DNA of 64,000 nucleotides from Pseudomonas sp. CFII64 (GTDB lineage Bacteria; Pseudomonadota; Gammaproteobacteria; Pseudomonadales; Pseudomonadaceae), in assembly GCF_000416235.1 (NCBI RefSeq), contig NZ_ATLO01000007.1:124001-188000 (forward strand). Reading direction: 5' to 3'. The notes under the pieces are model-generated. The model had not been told where the DNA came from and made no database searches. It saw nothing but the letters and a program-made list of their open reading frames with translations. Within the stretch, counting starts at the first letter, position 1. Each line of letters begins with the position of its first letter. This document shows positions 47,690-56,077 of this stretch, one piece after another. The translations under genes and the position numbers were made by a program.

Positions 47690-49114
47690 ATGCAAACCAG
47701 ACTGCTGATCAACGGCCAGCTCGTGGCGGGTGAAGGTCCGAGCCAGGCAGTATTCAACCCCGCGCTGGGCCGGGTGTTGGTGGAACTCAAGGAAGCCAGC
47801 GAGGCGCAGGTGGATGCCGCCGTGCGCGCCGCCGACATCGCCTTTGAAAGCTGGTCGCAAACCCCGCCCAAGGACCGCGCCCTGTTGCTGCTGAAACTCG
47901 CCGACGCCATTGAAGCCCACGGCGAGGAGCTGGCGAAGCTGGAATCGGACAACTGCGGCAAACCCTACAGCGCGGCCTTGAACGACGAGATCCCGGCGAT
48001 TGCCGATGTGTTCCGTTTCTTTGCTGGTGCCAGTCGCTGCATGGGCGGTTCGGCCGCCGGCGAATACTTGCCGGGGCACACGTCGATGATCCGCCGCGAT
48101 CCGATTGGCGTGATCGCCTCGATTGCGCCGTGGAACTACCCGCTGATGATGGTCGCCTGGAAAATCGCCCCGGCGCTGGCCGCAGGCAATACAGTAGTGC
48201 TCAAACCGTCCGAACAGACGCCGCTGACTGCCTTGCGGCTGGTGGAGCTGGCGATGGATATCTTCCCCGCTGGCGTCCTGAACCTGGTGTTCGGGCGCGG
48301 TTCGACGGTTGGCAATGCGCTGATCACCCACGCCAAAGTGCGCATGGTGTCGCTGACCGGCTCGATTGCCACCGGTTCACACATCATTTCCAGCACCGCT
48401 GGCACGGTCAAACGCCTGCACATGGAGCTGGGCGGCAAGGCCCCAGTGATCATCTTCGATGACGCCGACATCGACGCCGCCGTCGAGGGGATTCGCACTT
48501 TCGGCTTCTATAACGCCGGTCAGGACTGCACCGCTGCCTGCCGGATCTACGCGCAGCAAGGCATCTACGACAAGTTCGTCGAGAAGCTGGGCGAAGCCGT
48601 CAGCAGCATCAAATACGGCCTGCAGAACGATCCACAAACCGAACTCGGCCCGCTGATCAGTGCCCAGCATCGCGACCGCGTCGCCGGTTTCGTCGAGCGC
48701 GCCCTCGCCCAGTCCCACACGCGGTTGATTACCGGCGGCAAAGCCGTGGAAGGCAACGGTTTCTTCTTCGAACCCACGGTCATCGCCGACGCCCAGCAGG
48801 ACGACGAGATCGTGCGCCGTGAAGTGTTCGGCCCGGTGGTTTCGGTGACGAAATTCGAGGAAGAAGCGCAAGTGCTGGCCTGGGCCAATGAATCCGACTA
48901 TGGCCTGGCCTCATCCGTCTGGACCCAGGACATCGGCCGCGCCCACCGCCTGGCCGCACGCCTGCAATACGGCTGCACCTGGGTCAACACCCACTTCATG
49001 CTGGTCAGCGAAATGCCCCACGGCGGACAAAAACTGTCCGGCTATGGCAAGGATCTGTCGATGTATGGGTTGGAGGACTACACCACGGTGCGGCATGTGA
49101 TGTTCAAGCATTGA
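47690..49114 (+). CDS. Gamma-aminobutyraldehyde dehydrogenase, PatD/YdcW-like
   Basis: An NAD-dependent aldehyde dehydrogenase of 474 residues, the same length as E. coli PatD. The general-base glutamate is E246 (MELGGKAP) and the nucleophile C280 ([10 protein letters not shown]). The PWNYPLMM nucleotide-binding segment is also present. It would oxidise 4-aminobutyraldehyde to GABA, the step after putrescine transamination, which fits the transporter upstream. Start fixed by GAGGAG before ATG 47690. Confidence 0.88.
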   Translation: MQTRLLINGQLVAGEGPSQAVFNPALGRVLVELKEASEAQVDAAVRAADIAFESWSQTPPKDRALLLLKLADAIEAHGEELAKLESDNCGKPYSAALNDEIPAIADVFRFFAGASRCMGGSAAGEYLPGHTSMIRRDPIGVIASIAPWNYPLMMVAWKIAPALAAGNTVVLKPSEQTPLTALRLVELAMDIFPAGVLNLVFGRGSTVGNALITHAKVRMVSLTGSIATGSHIISSTAGTVKRLHMELGGKAPVIIFDDADIDAAVEGIRTFGFYNAGQDCTAACRIYAQQGIYDKFVEKLGEAVSSIKYGLQNDPQTELGPLISAQHRDRVAGFVERALAQSHTRLITGGKAVEGNGFFFEPTVIADAQQDDEIVRREVFGPVVSVTKFEEEAQVLAWANESDYGLASSVWTQDIGRAHRLAARLQYGCTWVNTHFMLVSEMPHGGQKLSGYGKDLSMYGLEDYTTVRHVMFKH

Positions 49115-49663
49115 GGGGAGATATCGCGCAGCAATCACCGCTCCGTTGGAGTCGGGATAAATCCCGCAGAATCCCTGTAGGTACTCTGTTGCCGGGTGCT
49201 GGAGTCGCAAGCATATCCGGCAGCGGCGGTGAAGCATACATTCAGCTGCCCAGAATTTGCGGTGAGGCAGGCAGAAAATACCGCCTGAGAATCCGCAACG
49301 CGGATTTGCTTTTGTTTTTCCGTGCCGCGATCTGGCAGACACCGACAATCGAGCGAAGGAACCGCCGCGAAGCGGGGGCCGGACGTCAGCGAAAATGGTT
49401 TTGGTTACTTTTGTCGAAACAAAAGTGACCCCGCCGTCAGGACGGAACCGACATCAGCCGCACCGCGAATGCTGTGGGTGCCACACGACTCAACATGCGG
49501 GTGGGTCGTCGCCCGGACGAAGCGTACTAGCACATACAAGGAACGAATTTGCCCGCGAAGCAACGTACCAGGCCCTGAATCTCTGGCGGATGTCCCGGCC
49601 CTTCGCGAACAAGTTCGCTCCTACAGGGAGTTGCGCCGCCTCAGAAACTCAACGCCGGTGCTA
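49115..49663. other. 549-bp gap between the ALDH and OYE genes
   Basis: Holds the dispersed structured repeat (49351-49498) and REP-like tail fragments near 49585-49627 (TTCGCGAACAAGTTCGCTCC). The open frame across it (49322-50224, plus) has no ribosome site and is a product of the repeat. No terminator for the ALDH operon is evident. Confidence 0.6.
49351..49498 (+). repeat. Dispersed ~148-bp structured repeat, copy 2
   Basis: Starts GAGCGAAGGAACC like copy 1 (33631-33484 on the minus strand). The main hairpin is GGTTACTTTTG/CAAAAGTGACC (49403-49430) around TCGAAA. Copy 1 has GTCCTTTG/CAAAGGAC around CCGAAA, so paired bases changed together. The remaining blocks (ACGTCAGCG, CCGTCAGG, AGCCGCA, GCCACRCGA) are shared in the same order. 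Confidence 0.75.
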
Positions 49664-50770
49664 TCAATCCCGCAAATCAGACTCATGAATCGGCTGATCG
49701 CGATGGGTCGCGCGTTGATATTGTGCGGGCCAGGTTGCCAGACGGCCGCCCAGGTCGTCATCGGCGTGCAACGGCCAGTACGGATCGCGCAGCAGTTCGC
49801 GGGCCAGCAGGATGATGTCGGCCTGACCGGTGCGCAAGATGTGCTCGGCCTGGGCGGGTTCGGTGATCATGCCCACCGTGCCAGTGGCCATGCCCGACTC
49901 CTTGCGCACGCGTTCGGCGAAACGGGTCTGATAGCCGGGGCCGACCGGGATTTCCGCGTTGGCCGACGTGCCGCCGGAGGAAACATCGATCAAGTCCACG
50001 CCCAGATCCTTGAGACGGCGCGCGAGTTCGACCGTTTCATCGGGATTCCAGCCGTCTTCGACCCAATCGGTAGCCGACACGCGTACGAACAATGGCAGCT
50101 CTTCGGGCCAGATCGCGCGTACCGCTTTGGTAACTTCCAGGGTCAGGCGAATGCGATTCTCGAAAGAACCCCCGTATTGATCCTGACGCTGATTGCTCAG
50201 TGGCGAAAGGAACTGGTGCAGTAGATAACCATGGGCAGCATGCACTTCCACGACCTTGAAGCCGGCAGTCAGCGCACGCTTGGCGGCATCGACGAACGCT
50301 TGAATGACTTCCTGGATTTGCGCTTCGCTGAGCTGCACCGGCGCCGTGTGTTTTGGATCAAAGGCAATCGGCGACGGACCCCAAGGCGTCCAGCCGCCCT
50401 CTTCGGCCTTGATGCTGCCGGATTTTCCGAGCCATGGCCGCCAGGTGCTGGCCTTGCGCCCGGCATGAGCCAGCTGAATGCCGGCGACTGCGCCTTGGGC
50501 GGTAATGAAGCGGGTAATGCGTTGCAGCGGTTCGATCTGCTCGTCGTTCCACAGCCCGAGATCTTCGGGGGTGATCCTGCCGTCTTTGGTGACCGCCGTG
50601 GCTTCAGTAAAAATCAGGCCGGCGCCGCCGACTGCGCGGCTGCCGAGATGCACCAGGTGCCAGTCGTTGGCCAGACCATCCACCGATGAGTACTGGCACA
50701 TCGGCGATACGGCAATGCGATTGAGCAGGGTCAGCTGGCGCAAGGTGTAGGGTTCTAGCAACAGGCTCAT
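49664..50770 (-). CDS. Old Yellow Enzyme family NADH:flavin oxidoreductase
   Basis: An FMN-dependent ene-reductase of 368 residues with a TIM barrel. Characteristic pieces are RIAVSPMCQYSS (the cysteine-bearing motif of YqjM-like, thermophilic-type OYEs), QLAHAGRKAS, VEVHAAHGYLLHQFLSPLSN with the substrate-binding His pair, YGGSFENRIR and the phosphate-binding C-terminus LLARELLRDPYWP. It probably reduces activated alkenes or xenobiotics. The physiological substrate is unknown. Confidence 0.9.
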   Translation of the reverse strand: MSLLLEPYTLRQLTLLNRIAVSPMCQYSSVDGLANDWHLVHLGSRAVGGAGLIFTEATAVTKDGRITPEDLGLWNDEQIEPLQRITRFITAQGAVAGIQLAHAGRKASTWRPWLGKSGSIKAEEGGWTPWGPSPIAFDPKHTAPVQLSEAQIQEVIQAFVDAAKRALTAGFKVVEVHAAHGYLLHQFLSPLSNQRQDQYGGSFENRIRLTLEVTKAVRAIWPEELPLFVRVSATDWVEDGWNPDETVELARRLKDLGVDLIDVSSGGTSANAEIPVGPGYQTRFAERVRKESGMATGTVGMITEPAQAEHILRTGQADIILLARELLRDPYWPLHADDDLGGRLATWPAQYQRATHRDQPIHESDLRD

Positions 50771-50869
50771 GGGGACCTCTCAGGCTGAATAATGTCGTTT
50801 TGGCTGGCTGTAAAACCGTACCAAGAGAGTAGTCGACAATCCTTTGCAACCGAGGGTTCCTGCCGATCG

Positions 50870-52585
50870 CTAGCGCGGCGCGATGTGGGCCACCATCAGT
50901 TGCACCGTTTCATTGCCGCGAAACTCGTTCAGGTCCAGCTTGTAAGCCAGCTCGACCCAGCGGATGTTCGGGTTGGGCCAAATGTCACGATCCACGCCAA
51001 ACGCGATGGCATCGAGCTTGAGCGTGCCGCACTCGCTTTTGAGCACCATTTTCAGATGCCGCTCCCCCACGACCCGCTGCTCCACCAGCTGGAACACGCC
51101 ATGAAACAGCGGCTCTGGAAAGTGTTGTCCCCAAGGGCCGGCATTGCGCAAGGCGCGGGCCAGTTCCAGGTGGAATTCTTCGACCGCCAAGGCTCCGTCG
51201 GACAGCAAGCGCCCGGTCAGATCGTCTTCATTGAGCTGACGCCGCACCTCGACATCGAACGCCTCGGCGAACGCTGGGAAATTGGCCTCAGGCAAGGACA
51301 GACCCGCCGCCATGGCATGCCCGCCGAACTTGCTGATCAGCTCGGGATGCCGTGCCGCGACCGCATCCAGCGCGTCACGAATATGAAAACCCGGCACCGA
51401 GCGCGCCGAGCCTTTGAGCACGCCATCGCCCGCACTGGCGAAGGCAATGGTTGGCCGGTGATAACGCTCCTTGAGGCGTGAAGCAAGAATACCGATCACG
51501 CCCTGATGCCAATCCGGCTCGAACAGACACAGACCGAACGGCATGGATTCCAGCGGCAGATCCTTGAGCTGGGCCAAGGCTTCGCGTTGCATGCCTTGCT
51601 CGATGGATTTGCGATCCTGATTGAGCTCATCCAGCTGGCCGGCCATTTCCCGGGCCAGGGTTTCGTCTTCGCAGAGCAGGCATTCGATGCCCAGACTCAT
51701 GTCATCCAGACGCCCCGCCGCATTGAGGCGCGGGCCGATGATGAAGCCCAGATCCGTAGAGGTGATGCGCGACGCTTCGCGGCGGGCAACTTCGAGAATG
51801 GCTTTGAGTCCAGGGCGCGCACGCCCGGCGCGAATACGCATCAGGCCCTGATGGACGAGGATGCGGTTGTTGGCATCCAGTGGCACGACGTCGGCAACGC
51901 TGCCCAATGCGACCAGATCGAGCAATTCGCCCAGATTCGGTTGCGTACGTTGATTGGCCTCGAACCAGCCGTTTTCCCGCAGCCGCGCGCGCAAGGCCAT
52001 CAACACATAAAAAATCACCCCGACACCGGCCAGCGCCTTGCTCGGAAAGCTACAGCCCGGCTGGTTGGGATTGACGATGGCGTCAGCGGCGGGAAGCTCA
52101 TGGCCTGGCAAGTGGTGATCGGTAACCAACACCTGCAAGCCGGCGGCCTTGGCGGCTGCCACGCCTTCAACGCTGGAAATACCGTTATCCACCGTCATCA
52201 GCAATTGCGGCTGGCGCTGCAAGGCGACGGCGACGATTTCCGGGGTCAGGCCGTAGCCATATTCAAAGCGATTGGGCACCAGATAATCCACATGGGCCGC
52301 GCCCAGCAGACGCAAACCCAGCACGCCGACGGTACTTGCCGTGGCGCCGTCTGCGTCGAAGTCACCGACGATCAGAATGCGCTGGCGCTCGTTGAGCGCT
52401 GTCACCAGCAGATCCACTGCCGCATCAATGCCCTTGAGCTGCTGATACGGGATCAGCCGCGCCAGACTCTTGTCGAGTTCGGCCTCCGACAACACCCCCC
52501 GCGAGGCGTACAGCCGGGTAAGCAATGGCGGCAAATCGCCGAGAAAAGGCAGGGTTTCCGGCAACAGACGAGGTTCGATGCGCAT
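50870..52585 (-). CDS. recJ: Single-stranded-DNA-specific exonuclease RecJ
   Basis: A 5'-3' ssDNA exonuclease of mismatch, base-excision and recombination repair; 571 residues. DHH-family motifs: ILIVGDFDADGATAS, VTDHHLPG, GSVADVVPL and the DHHA1 part SKFGGHAMAAGLSL. The C-terminal OB-like domain is present. No truncation or frameshift. The gene follows yaeQ on the same strand with a 53-bp gap. Confidence 0.96.
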   Translation of the reverse strand: MRIEPRLLPETLPFLGDLPPLLTRLYASRGVLSEAELDKSLARLIPYQQLKGIDAAVDLLVTALNERQRILIVGDFDADGATASTVGVLGLRLLGAAHVDYLVPNRFEYGYGLTPEIVAVALQRQPQLLMTVDNGISSVEGVAAAKAAGLQVLVTDHHLPGHELPAADAIVNPNQPGCSFPSKALAGVGVIFYVLMALRARLRENGWFEANQRTQPNLGELLDLVALGSVADVVPLDANNRILVHQGLMRIRAGRARPGLKAILEVARREASRITSTDLGFIIGPRLNAAGRLDDMSLGIECLLCEDETLAREMAGQLDELNQDRKSIEQGMQREALAQLKDLPLESMPFGLCLFEPDWHQGVIGILASRLKERYHRPTIAFASAGDGVLKGSARSVPGFHIRDALDAVAARHPELISKFGGHAMAAGLSLPEANFPAFAEAFDVEVRRQLNEDDLTGRLLSDGALAVEEFHLELARALRNAGPWGQHFPEPLFHGVFQLVEQRVVGERHLKMVLKSECGTLKLDAIAFGVDRDIWPNPNIRWVELAYKLDLNEFRGNETVQLMVAHIAPR

Positions 52586-52638
52586 GCGGTTTTCGCTGGT
52601 TCTCTGTGGTTATCGATCTAAAGCGTAGAGCCTGCCAA

Positions 52639-53181
52639 TCAGTCGCGTTCGCCCGTAAGCCATTGCAACTGGACTTCATGCTGACCACGATCATCGGTCA
52701 CGAAAATCGTGCCTTCGCTGATCATGACGTCCCACTTGATAACGCGGGGCATGTCCTTGGCCAGGACTTCCAGAATCTCTTGCGGCACTGAAGCGATATT
52801 GACGTTCTTCAGGTTCTTGACTGCCGGGATGACCTTGCCTTCCCAGACGCGCAGACTGCCGTAAGCCAGCAGGCTGGTGCGTTCCGTACGACGCGAACAC
52901 CAGGTCAGGCGATCAGCGTCAGGCTGGCCGACTTCAATCCAGTGCAGGACGCGGTCGTCCAGGCTTTTTTCCCAAAGTGCGGGCTCGTCGACTTCCGACA
53001 ACCCACGACCAAACGACAGGTGCTCGTTGTACCAGAAGGCATAGGCAAGCAGGCGCACAGTCATGCGTTCTTCGGTTTCCGAAGGGTGACGGGCGATGGT
53101 CTGTTTGACACTCTCGTAAACCCCACGATCCAGGTCGGTGAGGTTCAGTTCGAATTTGTAGGTCGTGGACGGCTGGGCCAT
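52639..53181 (-). CDS. yaeQ: YaeQ family protein
   Basis: A protein of 180 residues starting MAQPSTTYKFELNLTDLDRG, with ERMTVRLLAYAFWY, WIEVGQPDADRL and WDVMISEGTIFV, all typical of YaeQ. The fold is PD-(D/E)XK nuclease-like; the role is unresolved. The ATG at 53181 gives the family length; an in-frame start 11 codons upstream is not supported. Confidence 0.92.
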   Translation of the reverse strand: MAQPSTTYKFELNLTDLDRGVYESVKQTIARHPSETEERMTVRLLAYAFWYNEHLSFGRGLSEVDEPALWEKSLDDRVLHWIEVGQPDADRLTWCSRRTERTSLLAYGSLRVWEGKVIPAVKNLKNVNIASVPQEILEVLAKDMPRVIKWDVMISEGTIFVTDDRGQHEVQLQWLTGERD

Positions 53182-53478
53182 GAACGGGCTTCTAGATGCG
53201 GGGAAAGGCGGCAAGTCTACCCGATGCAGCCCCGTTGAACGACCAAAGCCGGCCGATCACCTGACCGCGAGTATCGATGAACCCCTGTGGCGAACCTGTA
53301 ATGCGGCGAATCACCGGAAATCCACGCCACTGTCATGCACATTGGTTCAATTGGCGCACATTGGTTTCAAGGCTTTGATATTCAATCAAAAAAAACGATA
53401 TCCTCGACGGCATTGCGGGCATTGTTGCTGAATATGTCTGTTTCAGACGCTGATCACACCCGCTTCTTTCTTTGCATC

Positions 53479-53485
53479 CTATACT
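53479..53485 (+). promoter_or_regulatory. Candidate sigma-S type -10 (CTATACT)
   Basis: CTATACT matches the extended -10 preferred by RpoS, about 30 bases before the ATG at 53515, with no good -35. The rest of the 333-bp divergent gap (53182-53514) contains AT-rich unassigned sequence around 53340-53410, including ATATTCAATC. Confidence 0.4.
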
Positions 53486-53514
53486 CAGCCATCTCTCGGG
53501 GACGACATTCGCGA

Positions 53515-54408
53515 ATGCCTTATTGCAGCGCACTGCCCGCCAGGTCCTGCATGGCTTCTTTATTGGCCTTGCTGACGCTGTGTGCCTTGCCCTCCAGCAG
53601 CCAGGGGAAAGAAACGTTGATCTGGCTGTTGCGCGACATGCCGCCGGTGACCATTTTCTCCGGACCGCAACAGGGTCAAGGCGCTATCGACAGGCTGATG
53701 CCGCTGCTGATCGCCCGAATGCCTGAGTACGATCACTTGCTGATGCACGTGAATCGCGCCAGAGGGATGCAGATGCTTCTCGACAGGTCGTCGTTTACCT
53801 GCGATCCGATGCTGCTCTGGACTGCCGAGCGTGCGAAAAACCTGCTGTTTTCGATCCCGACCTATGCCGTACGCAGCAATGGCCTGGTGGTGCGTCACGA
53901 CGATATGGCCAGCTTCGCGCCGTTTATATCCGATAACCAGATCGATCTGGCGGCGTTGCTCAAGAGCCGCACGATCAAGCTCGGCGTGGTTGCCGAACGC
54001 AGCTACGGGCCGGTCATCGACCGGATCCTGCGGGACACTCCAGCAAATGAACTCAATCTGCATTACGGCAACGATGCCATCGGCAGCCTGCTGCAAATGG
54101 AGCGCCTGGGCCGCTTGCAAGCCTTGATCAGCTATTGGCCTGAAGCGCTTTATCAGGCCCGCCAACAAGGCATTGTCGAGGAGGAGCTGATATTCCTGCC
54201 GGTCAAGGGCACGCCCAAATATCAATTCACCCATGTCGGTTGCTCGGACTCCCCCCAAGGCCAGCAGGCCATGGAGATCATCAATCGCGAGATGCGGGTG
54301 CTGCGCAAAACCAGCCTGATCGGGCTGTACGCGCAATGGCTGCCTAACGGCCAGCGGGAAGAGTATCTGCAGGATGCCAAGGCATTCTTTGAGGATGAAT
54401 TGCGGTAA
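53515..54408 (+). CDS. Periplasmic solute-binding-like protein (TIGR02285-type)
   Basis: A protein of 297 residues with a signal peptide (SLLALLTLCALPSSSQG) and a type 3 solute-binding fold: LIWLLRDMPPVTIF at the start, then SFTCDPMLLWTAERAKNLLFS and RTIKLGVVAERSYG. No ABC transporter genes are adjacent, so it may be a sensor or orphan binding protein. ATG 53515 is taken; ATG 53551 (after AGGTC) also retains the signal peptide and gives 285 residues. It lies near the Roc-like kinase, which has similar sensor domains. Confidence 0.75.
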   Translation: MPYCSALPARSCMASLLALLTLCALPSSSQGKETLIWLLRDMPPVTIFSGPQQGQGAIDRLMPLLIARMPEYDHLLMHVNRARGMQMLLDRSSFTCDPMLLWTAERAKNLLFSIPTYAVRSNGLVVRHDDMASFAPFISDNQIDLAALLKSRTIKLGVVAERSYGPVIDRILRDTPANELNLHYGNDAIGSLLQMERLGRLQALISYWPEALYQARQQGIVEEELIFLPVKGTPKYQFTHVGCSDSPQGQQAMEIINREMRVLRKTSLIGLYAQWLPNGQREEYLQDAKAFFEDELR

Positions 54409-54441
54409 CTGGCGGCCGGCGGCAGGAATATACCGACCCGG

Positions 54442-54481
54442 AAAAAAAGAAACCCCGAGCAGCGGGGAGACTACTCGGGGT
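54442..54481 (-). terminator. Strong terminator of the small RNA / DUF3509 transcript
   Basis: An 8-bp perfect outer stem with a GC-rich inner part (CTCCCCGCTG), followed by TTTCTTTTTTT on the minus strand. Convergent with the 53515 gene, whose stop is at 54408. Confidence 0.9.
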
Positions 54482-54590
54482 AAACCGTGGTCCATCGGGA
54501 CCAGTACGGCAGGCATCAATCACCGGAGCACAATGTTGAACCTGCCGTAATTAATCAGAGCGTACTGCCACCATAAGGTTCCCGGACTGC
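54442..54590 (-). ncRNA. Candidate structured small RNA
   Basis: The minus strand forms three successive stems. The first is CCTGCCGTA-like with 9 bp and a 27-base loop (arms 54541-54549 and 54505-54513). The second is TGGTCC/GGACCA around a four-base loop (54488-54503). The third is a terminator, ACCCCGAG/CTCGGGGT (54452-54481), followed by TTTCTTTTTTT. There is no open frame inside. A 5' end between about 54550 and 54590 gives 110-150 nt. It resembles in size and layout the RpoS/Gac-linked RgsA (P16) RNA of pseudomonads, but I cannot confirm identity. Confidence 0.65.
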
Positions 54591-54887
54591 TCAAACAAAA
54601 ACGGGAGACGAGATAAACGGGCGACTCAACGCCGCATGACGCATTGCGGCGATCACAGAAGGTTCTATTCGCCCTTCGGCAACCATCAGATCACGGCGCA
54701 AACCGTCGACCACATCCGTCAACTGGCGCTTGTCGCCCAGTTGCGCTGCGCTGAAAACACGCTTGATCACCACCGCTCCAGCCGCATCCTTGAGCGAGAC
54801 CAAACGCTCACCCTGAGGTCCGGCCGGCCCAAGGTGGGCTTGGTAAGGGGCCAGAGCCTGACTTAGCAGTAAGCTGATATTTTCCAT
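54591..54887 (-). CDS. DUF3509 domain protein
   Basis: A protein of 98 residues, a small Pseudomonas-specific family of unknown function: LLSQALAPYQAHLGPAGPQGE, KRVFSAAQLGDKRQL, VVDGLRRDLMVAEGR. No signal or membrane segment. Its stop lies immediately before the structured RNA region, so the RNA could be a 3'-UTR product or separate transcript. Ribosome binding site weak. Confidence 0.8.
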   Translation of the reverse strand: MENISLLLSQALAPYQAHLGPAGPQGERLVSLKDAAGAVVIKRVFSAAQLGDKRQLTDVVDGLRRDLMVAEGRIEPSVIAAMRHAALSRPFISSPVFV

Positions 54888-55072
54888 CTAGATCACCACT
54901 CAACAGTTTGAATGCAAAGGTGCTTATCAATGACCATCGGCGTCATCAGAAAGTTCTTATTGCTTGACCAGAGGGTGCAACTCACCGAGCACTCGAGCAT
55001 GCCAGCGCAATGTGACAGAGAAAAAACCAGTCCGGTATTCCATGTGACGGCACAATCCGACGCTCTGCCCCT

Positions 55073-55175
55073 GTGGGAGAGGACTTGTCCTCGATGGCTG
55101 TCATTTCAGCACTGCAGGTGAGTCAGGCGGATCAGAGGCGTCTGGGCTGGCTATTGAGGACAAGTCCTCTCCCAC
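55073..55175. repeat. REPIN-like inverted pair, GTGGGAGAGGACTTG type
   Basis: Elements at 55073-55094 (+) and 55154-55175 (-) with heads outward and 59 bases between. They are nearly the same elements, spacing and orientation as 26407-26508, although the central bases differ. Confidence 0.85.
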
Positions 55176-55261
55176 AAAAGCCCTCTCTCGCACCGCAAGG
55201 CATTCCGGCCATAGAACCTGCTACGGATTTAGTGAGCAGCCTGGCCGCCGCAAACAAACTG

Positions 55262-55296
55262 TAGGAAATTTCACGGAGAATCACGACCTATTCCTA
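55262..55296. promoter_or_regulatory. Possible BvgA/EvgA-type binding half-sites upstream of the response regulator
   Basis: TGTAGGAAA (55260-55268) and ATTCCTACG (55290-55298) are inverted copies. TAGGAAA/TTTCCTA heptads are the known BvgA motif and TGTAGGAA is the EvgA half-site, both regulators paired with BvgS-type kinases like the one at 57404. Autoregulation is inferred. Confidence 0.4.
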
Positions 55297-55411
55297 CGCA
55301 GATTCCTCCTGCCATGGCGCCGCAGCCTGTCGAATCCTGGTATCTAATGCCGCCAGGGACCGCGCAAGCCGCTGCTCATGGGGATGCGCCCCGATACGTA
55401 ATTCAAATGGA

Positions 55412-56077
55412 ATGAACATTGTGAGCGCTTACGCCGAGAAATCCCTGCGCATCATCCTGGCCGACGACCATCCGATATTTCTCATCGGTTTGCGGGTGGT
55501 GCTGGAACAGAACAATGGCGCGAAAGTCATCGCCCAGGCCAGCAACCCGGACGAGCTGCTGGAAATCCTGCGGCGGGTTGAAGCTGATGTGCTGGTGACG
55601 GACTTCATGATGCCCGACGAACATCACAACGATGGCTTGCGGCTGTTGCACAGGATTCGCCGAGACTTTCCGGAACTGCCCATTATCGTGGTCACCATGC
55701 TCAACAATGCCGCATTGTTTCGAGCGATTCTGGAGTTGAAAATCCAGGGACTGTTAAGCAAGGCCAGCGTTGCCGGCGAACTGCCAGCCGCCATCGCCAG
55801 TGTGCGACGCAAACATCTCTATATTGCTGACTCGGTGCGTCAGATCATGCTGGACGCTGCTGATCATGACCTGAACGGGACTGTAAAACCGCTGTCATCC
55901 CGGGAAATCGAAGTCATCAGGCTGCTTGCGACCGGCATGACAATCGGAGAGATTGCCGTTCAGCTCAATCGCAGCAAGCAAACCGTGAGTGCGCAAAAAA
56001 TCAATGCAATGCGCAAACTGGGGCTGGCAAGCGAGGCCGCGTTGTTCATCTACCTGCAGGAGAATGGTCTTGGCTGA
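55412..56077 (+). CDS. NarL/LuxR-family response regulator, RocA/BvgA-like
   Basis: A protein of 221 residues. The receiver has DDH (18-20), phospho-acceptor D64 (LVTDFMMPD) and K117. The LuxR-type helix-turn-helix is PLSSREIEVIRLLATGMTIG through RSKQTVSAQKINAMRKLG. It resembles RocA1 of P. aeruginosa and BvgA/EvgA. It converges with the REC-EAL gene and overlaps it by 32 bases. ATG 55412 has only a weak ribosome site; GTG 55421 is an alternative. Confidence 0.85.
   Translation: MNIVSAYAEKSLRIILADDHPIFLIGLRVVLEQNNGAKVIAQASNPDELLEILRRVEADVLVTDFMMPDEHHNDGLRLLHRIRRDFPELPIIVVTMLNNAALFRAILELKIQGLLSKASVAGELPAAIASVRRKHLYIADSVRQIMLDAADHDLNGTVKPLSSREIEVIRLLATGMTIGEIAVQLNRSKQTVSAQKINAMRKLGLASEAALFIYLQENGLG

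Larger units (their letters stand above)
54888..55411. other. 524-bp gap between DUF3509 and the response regulator
   Basis: Contains a REPIN-like pair (55073-55175) and TAGGAAA / ATTCCTA half-sites (55262-55296). No additional gene is convincing; the short open frames at 54912 and 55073 come from the REP sequence. Confidence 0.6.

Noticed and set aside
49322..50224. 300-codon plus-strand frame after the ALDH gene
   Set aside because: It begins inside the structured repeat and runs antisense through the OYE gene. Small proteins predicted from this repeat are likely artefacts.
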